Source: Nonomuraea maritima (GTDB taxonomy: Bacteria > Actinomycetota > Actinomycetes > Streptosporangiales > Streptosporangiaceae). From it: 64,000 nucleotides of DNA. Under the pieces are notes generated by a model. The model saw nothing but the letters and a program-made list of their open reading frames with translations. It had not been told where the DNA came from and made no database searches. A program made the position numbers and the translations under genes. The stretch is from assembly GCF_900100395.1 (NCBI RefSeq), contig NZ_FNFB01000025.1, positions 47,665 through 111,664 of the forward strand, in the 5' to 3' direction. Positions 11,355-19,965 of the stretch are shown piece after piece. The stretch's first letter is position 1, and each line of letters starts with the position of its first letter.

Positions 11355-13012
11355 ACCCCGCCACCGCGCTGGCCACGGTGCTGATCGACGAGCTGGTGCG
11401 CTGCGGTTTGACCGACGTGGTGCTCGCCCCCGGCTCGCGTTCCGCCCCGTTGGCACTGGCGCTGCACGCCGAGTCGCGGGTGCGGCTGCATGTCCGCATC
11501 GACGAGCGCTCGGCGTCGTTCCTGGCGCTGGGGCTGGCGCGGCGCTCCGAGCGGCCGGTCGCGCTGATCTGCTCCTCCGGCACCGCCGCCGCCAACTTCC
11601 ACCCGGCCGTGATCGAGGCCGCAGAGTCGGGCGTGCCATTGCTCGTGCTGACCGCCGACCGCCCGCCCGAGCTGCGCGGCACCGGCGCCAACCAGACGAT
11701 CGACCAGCTCAAGCTGTACGGCTCGGCGGCCCGCTGGTTCGCCGAGCTGGGCGTGCCGGAGAACCGTCCCGGCCAGGTGGCCTACTGGCGGTCGCTGGCC
11801 TGCCGCGCCTACCAGCGCGCCGCCGGCCCGTACGATCCCGGTCCCGTCCACCTCAACCTGGCCTTCCGCGAGCCGCTGATCCCCGACGGCGACCCGAGCT
11901 GGTGCGAGCCGCTCGACGGCGGCGCGAGCGGCCCGTGGGTGCGCGCCCGGGTGGCGCCGCCGCCCGTCGCCCTGCACCTGCCGCCCACCCGGCGCGGCGT
12001 GCTCGTGGTCGGCGACGGCGCCGCCAACGTGCGCCGTTACGTGGCGGCGGCCGGCATGGCCGGCTGGCCCGTGCTGTCGGAGCCGAACGGCGGCGGCCGC
12101 TACGGCGACCACGCCGTCTCGACCTACCACCAGCTGCTGGCCACGCCGGAGTTCGCCGACGCCCACCGGCCCGACGTGGTCGTCACGCTGGGCCGTCCCG
12201 GGCTGTCGAAGCCGCTGCTGTCGTGGCTGCAGCGCGCGGACGAGCACATCGTGGTGTCACCCGGCCTCGACCGCTGGCCCGACCCGACCCGCTCTGCCAC
12301 GCAGGTGGCGCAGGCCGTCGAGATTCCGGTCGCGGCCGGCGACGACAGCTGGCTGAACGCCTGGCGGCAGGCCGACCGGGTGGCCAGGGACGTGGTCGAC
12401 GAGGTCCTCGACTCCTCCGGCACCAGCGAGCCGCGCGTCGCCCGCGACCTGGTCGACGCGCTGCCCAACGGCGCCCTGCTGTTCTGCGGCTCCTCGATGC
12501 CGATCCGCGACCTCGACCAGGCGATGCGGCCGCGGCGCGGCATCCGGCTCATGGCCAACCGGGGCGCCTCCGGCATCGACGGGCTCGTCTCGACCGCGAT
12601 GGGGGCCGCGCTGGCCCACAACGGCCCGTCGTACGCGCTGATCGGCGACCTGTCGTTCCTGCACGACCAGAACGGGCTGGTGCTCGGCCCCCGCGAACCG
12701 CGTCCCGACCTGTGCCTCGTGGTGGTCAACAACGACGGGGGCGGCATCTTCTCGCTGCTGCCGCAGGCCGCGCTGCGCGACCCGTTCGAGCGGGTCTTCG
12801 GCACGCCGCACGGCGTCGAGCTCGGCTACGTGGCCGCCGCGACGAACACGCCGTACACGCTGGTCGAGGACATCAGCGACCTGCCCAAGGCACTGCGCGG
12901 CGAAGGGCCCAGGGTGGTCGAGGTGCGCACCGAGCGCGAGGAGAACGCCCGCGTGCACGCCCGCCTGACCGAGGCCGCGCGGCAGGCCGTGCGGGCGTAC
13001 CTCCAGGGCTGA
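11351..13012 (+). CDS. menD: SEPHCHC synthase
   Basis: MenD uses thiamine diphosphate and 2-oxoglutarate to convert isochorismate to SEPHCHC. The 553-residue protein starts LNPATALATVLIDELVRCGL with LAPGSRSAPLALAL and SSGTAAANFHPAV next. The C-terminal ThDP domain has GDLSFLHDQNGL and VVNNDGGGIFSLLPQ. I use the TTG at 11351 because AGGAGG lies seven bases upstream and the family start matches. A GTG at 11321 would add ten unsupported residues. Confidence 0.95.
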   Translation: MNPATALATVLIDELVRCGLTDVVLAPGSRSAPLALALHAESRVRLHVRIDERSASFLALGLARRSERPVALICSSGTAAANFHPAVIEAAESGVPLLVLTADRPPELRGTGANQTIDQLKLYGSAARWFAELGVPENRPGQVAYWRSLACRAYQRAAGPYDPGPVHLNLAFREPLIPDGDPSWCEPLDGGASGPWVRARVAPPPVALHLPPTRRGVLVVGDGAANVRRYVAAAGMAGWPVLSEPNGGGRYGDHAVSTYHQLLATPEFADAHRPDVVVTLGRPGLSKPLLSWLQRADEHIVVSPGLDRWPDPTRSATQVAQAVEIPVAAGDDSWLNAWRQADRVARDVVDEVLDSSGTSEPRVARDLVDALPNGALLFCGSSMPIRDLDQAMRPRRGIRLMANRGASGIDGLVSTAMGAALAHNGPSYALIGDLSFLHDQNGLVLGPREPRPDLCLVVVNNDGGGIFSLLPQAALRDPFERVFGTPHGVELGYVAAATNTPYTLVEDISDLPKALRGEGPRVVEVRTEREENARVHARLTEAARQAVRAYLQG

Positions 13013-13024
13013 ACCCGGCCCGCT

Positions 13025-13924
13025 TCAGCCGCCGAGGGCGTCGAGCAGGCGGTTGAGCGGGCTGTCGAGACCGTGGCGGTCGGCCAGGCGGACGAGCGCC
13101 TCCGGGTCGCGCGGCTTGGCCGGCAGCGTCAGGTCGGTCGCGGGCAGCGGCGCGTCCGTGGCCACCGCCACGACCGCGGGGGCCGCGCTCAGGTAGTCGC
13201 GGGCGGCGGCCAGGCGGTTGCGGCTGCCCGCCGGGAACCCGTCGGTCGCGCCGGCGTCGAGGGCGGCGAGCAGGGCCTCCAGCGAGCCGAACCGGGTGAT
13301 CAGGGCGGCCGCGGTCTTCTCGCCGACGCCCGCCACGCCCGGCAGCCCGTCGCTGGGGTCGCCGCGCAGCGTGGCGAAGTCGGCGTAGGAACGGCCGGGG
13401 ATGCCGTACTTGGCGGTGACGAACGCCTCGTCGACGATCTGCAGGTTGCGGATGCCGCGCGCGGTGTAGAGCACGCGCACCGGACGTGAGTCGTCGACGA
13501 GCTGGAACAGGTCGCGGTCGCCGGTCACGATGTCGACCGCGCCGGCCGCCCGGTGGGTGAGCGTGCCGATCACGTCGTCGGCCTCGTAGCCGGGAGACTC
13601 CAGGCGGGCGATGCCGACGGCGTCGAGCACCTGCTCGATGACGGCGATCTGCGGCACGAGCGCGTCGGGCACCTCCTCGGCGTCGCCCTGGGCGACCCGG
13701 TGCGCCTTGTACGTCGGGATCGCCGCGACCCGGAACGCGGGCCGCCAGTCGGCGTCCATCGTGGCCACCAGCTCGGCGGGGGAGTGGGTGCGCACGAGCG
13801 TGGCGATCATGTCGATCAGGCCGCGTACGGCGTTGACGGGGGAGCCGTCCGGAGCCTTGATCGACTCCGGCACTCCGTAGAAAGCGCGGAAGTACAGGGA
13901 CGGGGTGTCCAGAAGCATCAGCAC
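13025..13924 (-). CDS. 5'-3' exonuclease (PolI N-domain/flap endonuclease type)
   Basis: The 299-residue product matches a free-standing 5'-3' exonuclease. It has LLDTPSLYFRAFYGVPE at the start and the metal-binding acidic residues in LVATMDADWRPAFR, GYEADDVIGT and IVTGDRDLFQLV. The helix-hairpin-helix GDPSDGLPGVAGVGEKTAA follows. It would trim RNA primers or flaps. Two starts are possible, GTG at 13924 or ATG at 13918. The GTG overlaps the upstream stop by one base, which suggests coupling to the phosphatase gene; neither has a strong ribosome site. Confidence 0.9.
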   Translation of the reverse strand: MLMLLDTPSLYFRAFYGVPESIKAPDGSPVNAVRGLIDMIATLVRTHSPAELVATMDADWRPAFRVAAIPTYKAHRVAQGDAEEVPDALVPQIAVIEQVLDAVGIARLESPGYEADDVIGTLTHRAAGAVDIVTGDRDLFQLVDDSRPVRVLYTARGIRNLQIVDEAFVTAKYGIPGRSYADFATLRGDPSDGLPGVAGVGEKTAAALITRFGSLEALLAALDAGATDGFPAGSRNRLAAARDYLSAAPAVVAVATDAPLPATDLTLPAKPRDPEALVRLADRHGLDSPLNRLLDALGG

Positions 13925-15117
13925 TAGGCCAGTATGCCCACCCCCAGCAGGCATGCGTCGTCCTCCGGGTTGGGTCCGCCGATGTCGGCGAGCAGCCGGT
14001 CGAGCCCGGCGTCCAGATCGTGGCCCTGGACCCGGTGCGCGGCGGCCAGGGCGAGCGCGAGACCCGTGTCGATGCCACGGGTACGCCGCTCCACGAGCCC
14101 GTCGGTGAACATGAGCAGCACGTCGCCGGGCATCAGCTTGGTCATGGCCAGCTCGTACGGCCGGCCGGAGACGGCGCCGAGCAGCACCCCCCGCGGCTGG
14201 TCGAGGTGGCGGGCCGTGCCGTCGCGCACCAGGATGGGCGCCATGTTGCCGGCCTGGGCCCAGGCGAACACCCGGGTCCGCGGGTCGAGGTGGCCGATGA
14301 CGGCCGTGGCGGTCGTGTCGCAGAGCTGGTGCAGGACGAGGTCGTTCAGCCAGTCGAGCAGCCGGTTGGCGGCCTGGCCTGTCATGGTCAGGCCCACCAG
14401 GGCGTGGCGGAGCTGGGCCATGCGCGAGATCGCGGGCAGGCCGTGGCCGGAGACGTCACCGATGGCCAGCAGCAGGCGGCCGTCGGGCGTGGGCGTCGCC
14501 TCGAACCAGTCGCCGCCCAGGTTCGCCGTCTTCTCGGCGGGCACGTAGCGCACCGCGATGCCGGTGTGCGGGAGGTCGAGGCAGCCGGCGGGCGCGGGCA
14601 GGATGGCCTCGCGCAGGGCGAGCATGACGTGGCGCTCCTCGGCGGCCTGCTCGCGGGCCTCCAGCAGCTGGCGGCGCGACTCCGAGACCATGCGTTCCGC
14701 GCGGCGGCGGCCCGTGATGTCCTGGATGACGCCGTGCATGCCGACCGGGCCGCCGGGGCCCGCGAGCGGCTCCAGCACGACCCGGAGGTCACGAAGGTCG
14801 CCGAGGCCGCGGCGGATCCGGAACTCCGCCTGCACCCGTTCGTCGCCCTGCAGCACCGACCACAGCAGGCGGTCGAGGGCCGCGGCGTCGCCGGGCTCGA
14901 CGTGCTCGGCCAGGTCGGGCAGCGCGATGGGGCCCTGGTGCGGATCGCGGCCGAAGATCGCGTACACCTGCTCGGACCAGACGGTCTCGCCGGTGTGCAT
15001 GTGCCACTCCGCCCATCCCATGTTGCCGAGCCGCTGGGCGTGCCCCAGCCGTACGGCGAGCATCTCGGCATCGGTGGCGGTCCCGAGCAGCCCGGCCGCG
15101 CCAATGACGTCGACCAT
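13924..15117 (-). CDS. PAS domain SpoIIE-type serine phosphatase
   Basis: The 397-residue protein has a PAS fold at about residues 30-140 (WSEQVYAIFGRDP, GVIQDITGRRRAERM), a short coiled linker, and a PP2C/SpoIIE phosphatase domain at about 165-397. Metal-binding motifs are intact: LGGDWFEA, GDVSGHGLP, FTDGLVERR and PEDDACLL. Proteins of this layout usually dephosphorylate anti-anti-sigma factors, but no such partner is adjacent. The longer frames around it are shadows. Confidence 0.9.
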   Translation of the reverse strand: MVDVIGAAGLLGTATDAEMLAVRLGHAQRLGNMGWAEWHMHTGETVWSEQVYAIFGRDPHQGPIALPDLAEHVEPGDAAALDRLLWSVLQGDERVQAEFRIRRGLGDLRDLRVVLEPLAGPGGPVGMHGVIQDITGRRRAERMVSESRRQLLEAREQAAEERHVMLALREAILPAPAGCLDLPHTGIAVRYVPAEKTANLGGDWFEATPTPDGRLLLAIGDVSGHGLPAISRMAQLRHALVGLTMTGQAANRLLDWLNDLVLHQLCDTTATAVIGHLDPRTRVFAWAQAGNMAPILVRDGTARHLDQPRGVLLGAVSGRPYELAMTKLMPGDVLLMFTDGLVERRTRGIDTGLALALAAAHRVQGHDLDAGLDRLLADIGGPNPEDDACLLGVGILA

Positions 15118-15214
15118 GTCTCACTCTCAAAGCGCAGTGGAACTAGACAATTGGCCCCACACTACGTGCTCGTTCGAGCGCGGAGCGTGGTGATGCCCGA
15201 CCGCGTGTGAGACC

Positions 15215-15243
15215 TTTTCGCGGATTTTAGGGGGGTGCGAAAA
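15215..15243. repeat. Inverted repeat between divergent genes
   Basis: TTTTCGC and GCGAAAA are separated by 15 bases in the divergent region between the PAS phosphatase and the M24 peptidase. It lies just upstream of the peptidase -10 element TAGATT (15248-15253) and could be an operator. Confidence 0.4.
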
Positions 15244-15258
15244 GAGTAGATTGAGCCT

Positions 15259-16368
15259 GTGACGTCCACTGATCTGTATCCCGTATCCCGTCTGGCCGCC
15301 GTGCAGGAAGCCACGGCCAAGGCCGGCATCGACGCCCTTCTGCTGACGCCAGGACCCGACCTGCGCTATGTGAGCGGCTACGAGGCCAAGCCGCTCGAAC
15401 GGCTGACCTGCCTCGTGGTGCCCGCGTCCGGTGACGCGTACATGCTGGTCCCGAGGCTGGAGCTGCCCGCCGCGCAGGCGTCCCCCGCCGCGCGTCTCGG
15501 GCTGGAGTTCGTGGCGTGGGACGAGACCGACGACCCGTACGCGATCGCCGCCGCGCGGCTCGGCAAGGTCGCCAAGGTGGGTCTGGCCGACCGGATGTGG
15601 GCGATGGCCTCGCTGCGCTTCCGTGCCGCGCTGCCCGGCGCCGAGCAGGTGCTGGCCGGCAGCGTGCTGCGTGAGCTGCGGATGCGCAAGTCGCCCGCCG
15701 AGGTGGCCGCGCTGCGCGAGGCGGGGCAGGCCATCGACTCCGTGCACCGGCAGGTGCCGGAGTTCCTGCGCGCCGGGCGCACCGAGCGCGAGGTGGCCCG
15801 CGACATCGCCGAGGCGATCCTCGCCTCCGGCCACGCCGCCGCCGACTTCGTGATCGTCGCCTCCGGCCCCAACGGCGCGAGCCCGCACCACGACGTGTCC
15901 GACCGCGTCATCCAGGCCGGCGAGCCGGTCGTCATCGACATCGGCGGCCACCTGCCCAACGGTTACTGCTCCGACTCCACGCGCACCTACAGCGTGGGCG
16001 AGCCGCCGGCCGAGTTCACCGCCTACTACGAGGTGCTGCACCGCGCCCAGGTGGCGTCGTGCGAGGCGGTGCGGCCGGGCGTGTCGTGCGAGTCGGTCGA
16101 CGCCGCCGCGCGTGACGTCATCGCCGAGGCCGGGTACGGCGACCACTTCATCCACCGCACCGGGCACGGCATCGGCATCGAGGGGCACGAGGACCCGTAC
16201 ATCGTGGCGGGCAACGGCGAGCCGCTCGAGCCCGGCTTCGCCTTCTCCATCGAGCCCGGCATCTACCTGGCCGGCCGCCACGGCGCCCGCATCGAGGACA
16301 TCGTCGTGTGCACCGAGGACGGCGTCGAGCGGCTGAACACGACCACGCGCGAGCTGGTCATCGTCTGA
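15259..16368 (+). CDS. M24 family Xaa-Pro peptidase
   Basis: The 369-residue protein has the creatinase-like N-terminal domain (residues 1-130) and a pita-bread metallopeptidase domain. The five metal ligands are visible in VVIDIGGH, YCSDSTRT, RTGHGIG, FSIEPGIY and ARIEDIVV. It should release N-terminal residues preceding proline, acting in the cytoplasm. The GTG start lies five bases after TAGATT, so the transcript is probably leaderless. The next gene follows at 34 bases. Confidence 0.93.
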   Translation: MTSTDLYPVSRLAAVQEATAKAGIDALLLTPGPDLRYVSGYEAKPLERLTCLVVPASGDAYMLVPRLELPAAQASPAARLGLEFVAWDETDDPYAIAAARLGKVAKVGLADRMWAMASLRFRAALPGAEQVLAGSVLRELRMRKSPAEVAALREAGQAIDSVHRQVPEFLRAGRTEREVARDIAEAILASGHAAADFVIVASGPNGASPHHDVSDRVIQAGEPVVIDIGGHLPNGYCSDSTRTYSVGEPPAEFTAYYEVLHRAQVASCEAVRPGVSCESVDAAARDVIAEAGYGDHFIHRTGHGIGIEGHEDPYIVAGNGEPLEPGFAFSIEPGIYLAGRHGARIEDIVVCTEDGVERLNTTTRELVIV

Positions 16369-16402
16369 CGGGTGCCGGGGCGGGTAGTGAGAGGGTCGCC
16401 TC

Positions 16403-17185
16403 ATGTTCGCGGAGATCACGTACGCCACCCGTCCCGGCTCCGGGCGTCCCAACGAGGACCTGGTGGTCGCCGGGCCCTCGTGGATCGTCGTGCTCGACGG
16501 GGCCACGGCGGCCCGCGGCGTCGACTCCGGGTGCGTCCACGACGTCGCCTGGCTGGTGGGGCGGCTCGGCGGCGCGCTGGCGGCGAGCCTGGCGGCCGGT
16601 GCCGACGCGCCCCTGACCGAGATCCTCGCCCACGCCATCGCGCGCACGGCGCGGGCGCACGAGGGCGCCTGCGACCTCGGCAACCCCGACTCGCCCTCGG
16701 CCACCGTGGCTGTGGTCCGCGCCCGCGCCGGGCGGGTGGACCACCTCGTGCTCGGCGACTCCCCGGTGGTGCTCGCCCCGCGCGGGGGAGACGTGCGGGT
16801 GGTCGCCGACGACCGGCTGGAACGGCTGCCGGGCGGGCGGCCGTACTCGCTGGAACTCGTCCGGCGGATGCGCAACGCGCCCGGCGGCTTCTGGGTGGCG
16901 GCGGCCCGCCCGGAGGCCGCCCATCAGGCCGTCACCGGCACGACGGACGCGGCCGCCCTGCGCGGGGTCGGCGTGTTCACCGACGGGGTGTCCCGGCTGG
17001 TGGACTGGTACGGCTGGAGCTGGGCGTCCGTCCTCGCGCTGCTGGAGGGCAGCGGCCCGGCCGCGGTGATCGAAGCGGTGCGCGGCCTGGAGAGCTCCAG
17101 CGGTCCCGCGCGGGGCAAGCGGCACGACGACGCCACCGCCGCCTGGGGACGTCTGCAGGACGGGTGTCTGTCCCGTCCGGCGTAG
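16403..17185 (+). CDS. PP2C-like phosphatase domain protein
   Basis: The 260-residue protein follows the PPM fold: RPNEDLVVAGPSWIVVLDGA at the start, SPSATVAVVRARAGRV and LGDSPVVL in the middle, GVGVFTDGVSRLVD, and KRHDDATAAW near the end. The usual first metal motif reads VLDGAT, so at least part of the metal site is kept, but the overall match is short and divergent. GAGAGGG lies eight bases before the ATG. The substrate is unknown. Confidence 0.8.
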   Translation: MFAEITYATRPGSGRPNEDLVVAGPSWIVVLDGATAARGVDSGCVHDVAWLVGRLGGALAASLAAGADAPLTEILAHAIARTARAHEGACDLGNPDSPSATVAVVRARAGRVDHLVLGDSPVVLAPRGGDVRVVADDRLERLPGGRPYSLELVRRMRNAPGGFWVAAARPEAAHQAVTGTTDAAALRGVGVFTDGVSRLVDWYGWSWASVLALLEGSGPAAVIEAVRGLESSSGPARGKRHDDATAAWGRLQDGCLSRPA

Positions 17186-17309
17186 TAGCTGTACTGGTTG
17201 GTCTGCTGACCTGCTGAATGTCAGGCAGTTCCGAACGGCTGATTCGCTATATGTCCGAAGTGACTCTGCACTTTCGGTGTACTCGCCTGCTCTGGGCCGC
17301 ACCTCCATG

Positions 17310-18107
17310 TCACAGCCGTCGGCCGATGGTGAGGGCGGCCGACCAGTGGCGGGTGAGTCGTCCATCCGGGCGTGCGGCGAGGTGGCGGCGTATCTCACGG
17401 TAGAGGTGTTCGATCTTGGCCGGCTCCATGGCGATGTGGCCGGAGAACGTGTTGAGCAGAGCGATGTATGCGTCTGCTGTGTAGCGCAGTGACCATACGT
17501 AGAGCTTCGTTGCGACCACGGTGAAGTGCCCGGAGGCCTCGAACTCGGCGGCCATGGGGTCGGGTTGGTCCTCGGGTGGTGGCGGGGGCCACGGGCCGTC
17601 ATGGCCTTCGCCGATCTCCTCATAGACCTTCTGAATCTCGGTGAAGATCGGATCGAAGTCTGTTGGCATGGCGTGGTCGGCGTTCCATACGGCCAGGTGG
17701 CCGTCCTGGGCGAGCAGAGCTGCTGCCTTTGCGTACTTGACCTCCGGGTCCACCCATTTCCACGCCGTGGCCGCGTACAGGAGATCGAAGTGGGCCCCAG
17801 CCGGCGGCTGCCAGCCTTCGAATGACGACGTGACTACGGAAACGTCGGAGAAGCCAGTGAGGCGGTGCCGTGCTTCTCTTGCCAGGGCATCACCGAGTTC
17901 GACCGCGGTGATCCTGAAGCCTTCCCGTGCCAACGGCAGCGTGGCCTTCCCCGGGCCGCATCCGACTTCCAGCAGGTGCGCAGGTGGCGTGACCCCTGTA
18001 ATCGCCAGCAGGTCGGAATACAACTCGTCCGGGTAGTCGGGGCGTGCGTCTTGATAGGAGGCAGCCGCTCTGTCAAATGTGGCTCGAAGCCGAATGTCGC
18101 GGGACAT
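17310..18107 (-). CDS. Class I SAM-dependent methyltransferase
   Basis: The 265-residue product starts MSRDIRLRATFDRAAASYQD and has the SAM motif LLEVGCGPGKATLPLA, the acidic post-II segment in ITAVELGDAL, and FDLLYAATAWKWVD. It resembles trans-aconitate/UbiE-like methyltransferases; the substrate is unknown. The ATG at 18107 has AGGA upstream. The same frame stays open to an ATG at 18593, but those 162 residues do not resemble a methyltransferase. Codon use is less GC-rich than in the neighbours, so this locus may be acquired. Confidence 0.87.
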   Translation of the reverse strand: MSRDIRLRATFDRAAASYQDARPDYPDELYSDLLAITGVTPPAHLLEVGCGPGKATLPLAREGFRITAVELGDALAREARHRLTGFSDVSVVTSSFEGWQPPAGAHFDLLYAATAWKWVDPEVKYAKAAALLAQDGHLAVWNADHAMPTDFDPIFTEIQKVYEEIGEGHDGPWPPPPPEDQPDPMAAEFEASGHFTVVATKLYVWSLRYTADAYIALLNTFSGHIAMEPAKIEHLYREIRRHLAARPDGRLTRHWSAALTIGRRL

Positions 18108-18846
18108 GTTCCAATCCTGGCGGTGTGGCAACCGAGCCTTGGGGGCTCCGATGGAATCGAAGCTGCCCTGGCCGGCGCGTCCGAGCGCGCGGCTGAGAGG
18201 GCAGAGCGCCATGGTGTGGCCATCGCCTGAGGCCGAGCCGTTCGAGACGCGCTGTCCAGGGATTTTCTGGTCTGGCGGCCCAAGGGCGCAGAGGTTGAGC
18301 GAGGCTTCGAAGCCGTTGAAGCGAAGGCCGAAGGGGATCACCATCGCCAGGTCCTCTTCAGCGTTGTCCGGGACAAGTTCTGGCTCGGGTTGGGGCGAAC
18401 GAGGGCTGCTGGCTGCGGCGACTTCGGTGCGCGCTGCGACGCGCCGGCTGCGCCGGTCGGCGGGTCCGTTCCCGGCGCGGGTCAGCAGCTGGTCCAGCAC
18501 GCGTGCGATGTCGGTCTCGTTGCGGTCGTCCGCCTCGAAGTCACTCGCTGAGACGGGCTCATCATCGGACAACAGGACGGTCGCGGCTGTCATCTTCCTC
18601 TGTTGGATCCCTCCTGTCGCAGGGTCAGTGCGGACGTTTCATCGGTGATCGCAGGGTTGGTCCGGACGTCGCAAGGTTCACGCGGAGCGGACAGTGTCGT
18701 CCGAGGACAGCGGAGCCGACCGATCAGTCACGGGGCTGATACCTTGATCGATATAACGCGATCATGAAACAATTCCCCCACAGGTGTATATCGGCGTTGG
18801 GGGGGTCGTTCGCCCATGATCCGCGATCCGAGCGAGCGGCTCTAGG
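18108..18846 (-). other. Region with unrecognised ORF upstream of the methyltransferase
   Basis: No known gene is recognised here. The minus strand has an ATG at 18593 with AGAGGA just upstream, starting MTAATVLLSDDEPVSASDFE and reading an acidic then arginine-rich segment. It runs in frame into the methyltransferase. It could be a short independent protein that lost its stop, an N-terminal extension, or chance. The remaining bases up to the terpene-synthase-like gene hold three direct repeats (18617-18688) and a less GC-rich stretch at 18730-18790. Confidence 0.4.
18617..18688. repeat. Three imperfect 20-bp direct repeats
   Basis: Units at 18617-18636, 18649-18668 and 18669-18688 share the pattern TCGCAGGGT-N5-GCGGACG with mismatches. 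They lie upstream of the minus-strand ORF starting at 18593 and could be a regulator array. Confidence 0.5.
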
Positions 18847-19713
18847 ATGCCGGACGACGAGCTGGCCAAGGCCTACGAACTCGGACGGACGTGCGCGCTG
18901 GCCGCCGAATGCCACAGAGACCTGCGGCGCTGCGCCCAGATGTACGGCGCGCTGTTCCCCCCGGCGGCCTTCGGCGGCGAGTACCTGAGCGCCCTGACGC
19001 TCTCCACCGCCTTCAGCGCCCCCTGGGCCGGGGCCGACCGGCTGAAGGTCGCCAACCGCACGGCCCTGTGGGTCTCGGCCGTCGACCGGCTGGTCGACCA
19101 CACCGTCACCACCCGTGAGCAGGTCAACCGGCTCACCCGCGAGTGCCTGTCGGTGGCCGACGGGGCGGTGCCGCGCTCGGCGGTCACCCGCTTCCTGGCC
19201 GACCTGCGCGACGAGCTGGCCACCGTCAAGGAGTTCCCCGGCCTGCAGGGGCTCTGGCGCGACCAGCTCGCCCGGATGCTGGTCGGCATGGCCACGGCCT
19301 GGGTCTGGCGTGACACCCGCGCCGAGCCGACGCTGGCCCGCTTCCTCGACAACGCCGACTGCTGCGGCTCGTCCTTCGTGGACGTCTCGCACTGGATCTA
19401 CACCGCCGACACCTGGGCCAAGGCGCACCTCGACGAGCTGCGCGGCGTCAGCGCGATCGTGCAGCGCTATCTGCTCCTGCTCGGCGACGTGGCCTCCTAC
19501 CGCAGGGACGTCAGCTGGGGCGACCTGAACGTGCTGGCGCTGGGCGTGAGCCGGGCCGAGGTGGCCGAGGAGATGGAACGGCTGGCGGGGGAGGCCGACG
19601 CCGTCATCGAGCGGGTGCGCGAGAACAGTCCTCGTACGGCGGCCTACCTGCGCCGGCAACTGGGGTTCAGTTCCGGATTTACCGGTATTTCCGGTTTAGG
19701 GCTATATGGGTAG
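18847..19713 (+). CDS. Terpene-synthase-like protein (isoprenoid synthase fold)
   Basis: The 288-residue all-helical protein resembles bacterial class I terpene synthases. DRLVDHTV takes the place of the aspartate-rich motif, and LLLLGDVASYRRDVSWGDLN aligns with the NSE triad, where the first Asn is Gly and the last Glu is Asp. The family length is normally above 300. The degenerate motifs mean activity is uncertain. It ends about 250 bases before a conservon-type GTPase gene; some Streptomyces conservons lie beside terpene cyclases. The ATG has no good ribosome site. Confidence 0.6.
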   Translation: MPDDELAKAYELGRTCALAAECHRDLRRCAQMYGALFPPAAFGGEYLSALTLSTAFSAPWAGADRLKVANRTALWVSAVDRLVDHTVTTREQVNRLTRECLSVADGAVPRSAVTRFLADLRDELATVKEFPGLQGLWRDQLARMLVGMATAWVWRDTRAEPTLARFLDNADCCGSSFVDVSHWIYTADTWAKAHLDELRGVSAIVQRYLLLLGDVASYRRDVSWGDLNVLALGVSRAEVAEEMERLAGEADAVIERVRENSPRTAAYLRRQLGFSSGFTGISGLGLYG

Positions 19714-19827
19714 TCTGTGAAGCCTGATGTTCTGACAGACTATCTTGACTCTCCCTCAGTTAGATCCCAAAATAACCACCCCCAGGCAGCAAAACGAGAC
19801 ATTTTCATTCTTGGGGCAAATTGCGGC

Positions 19828-19856
19828 TTGAGTGGAAAATGTGGCGTTGCTAAGGT
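19828..19856 (+). promoter_or_regulatory. Candidate sigma-70 promoter
   Basis: TTGAGT and TAAGGT are separated by 17 bases in the AT-richer stretch upstream of the CvnD-like gene. Confidence 0.45.
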
Positions 19857-19931
19857 GTCTCGATGCCAGGCATGTGGATCTCAGACGCGCCTTGACGGGT
19901 ACCACTGACTCCGGCACCTCAGGGGTGGGGT

Positions 19932-19954
19932 TGTACATGCGCGAGATATGTACA
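19932..19954. repeat. Perfect inverted repeat TGTACAT-N9-ATGTACA
   Basis: The 7-base arms lie between the candidate promoter and the CvnD-like start at 19966. The site fits a repressor operator. Confidence 0.5.
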
Positions 19955-19965
19955 GGCGGTGCTGA

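Noticed and set aside
19681..19700. Shared motif ACCGGTATTTCC...GTTTAGG also at 57155-57175
   Set aside because: The match needs one indel and a mismatch, one copy lies inside a coding end, and a match of this quality is expected by chance in 64 kb.
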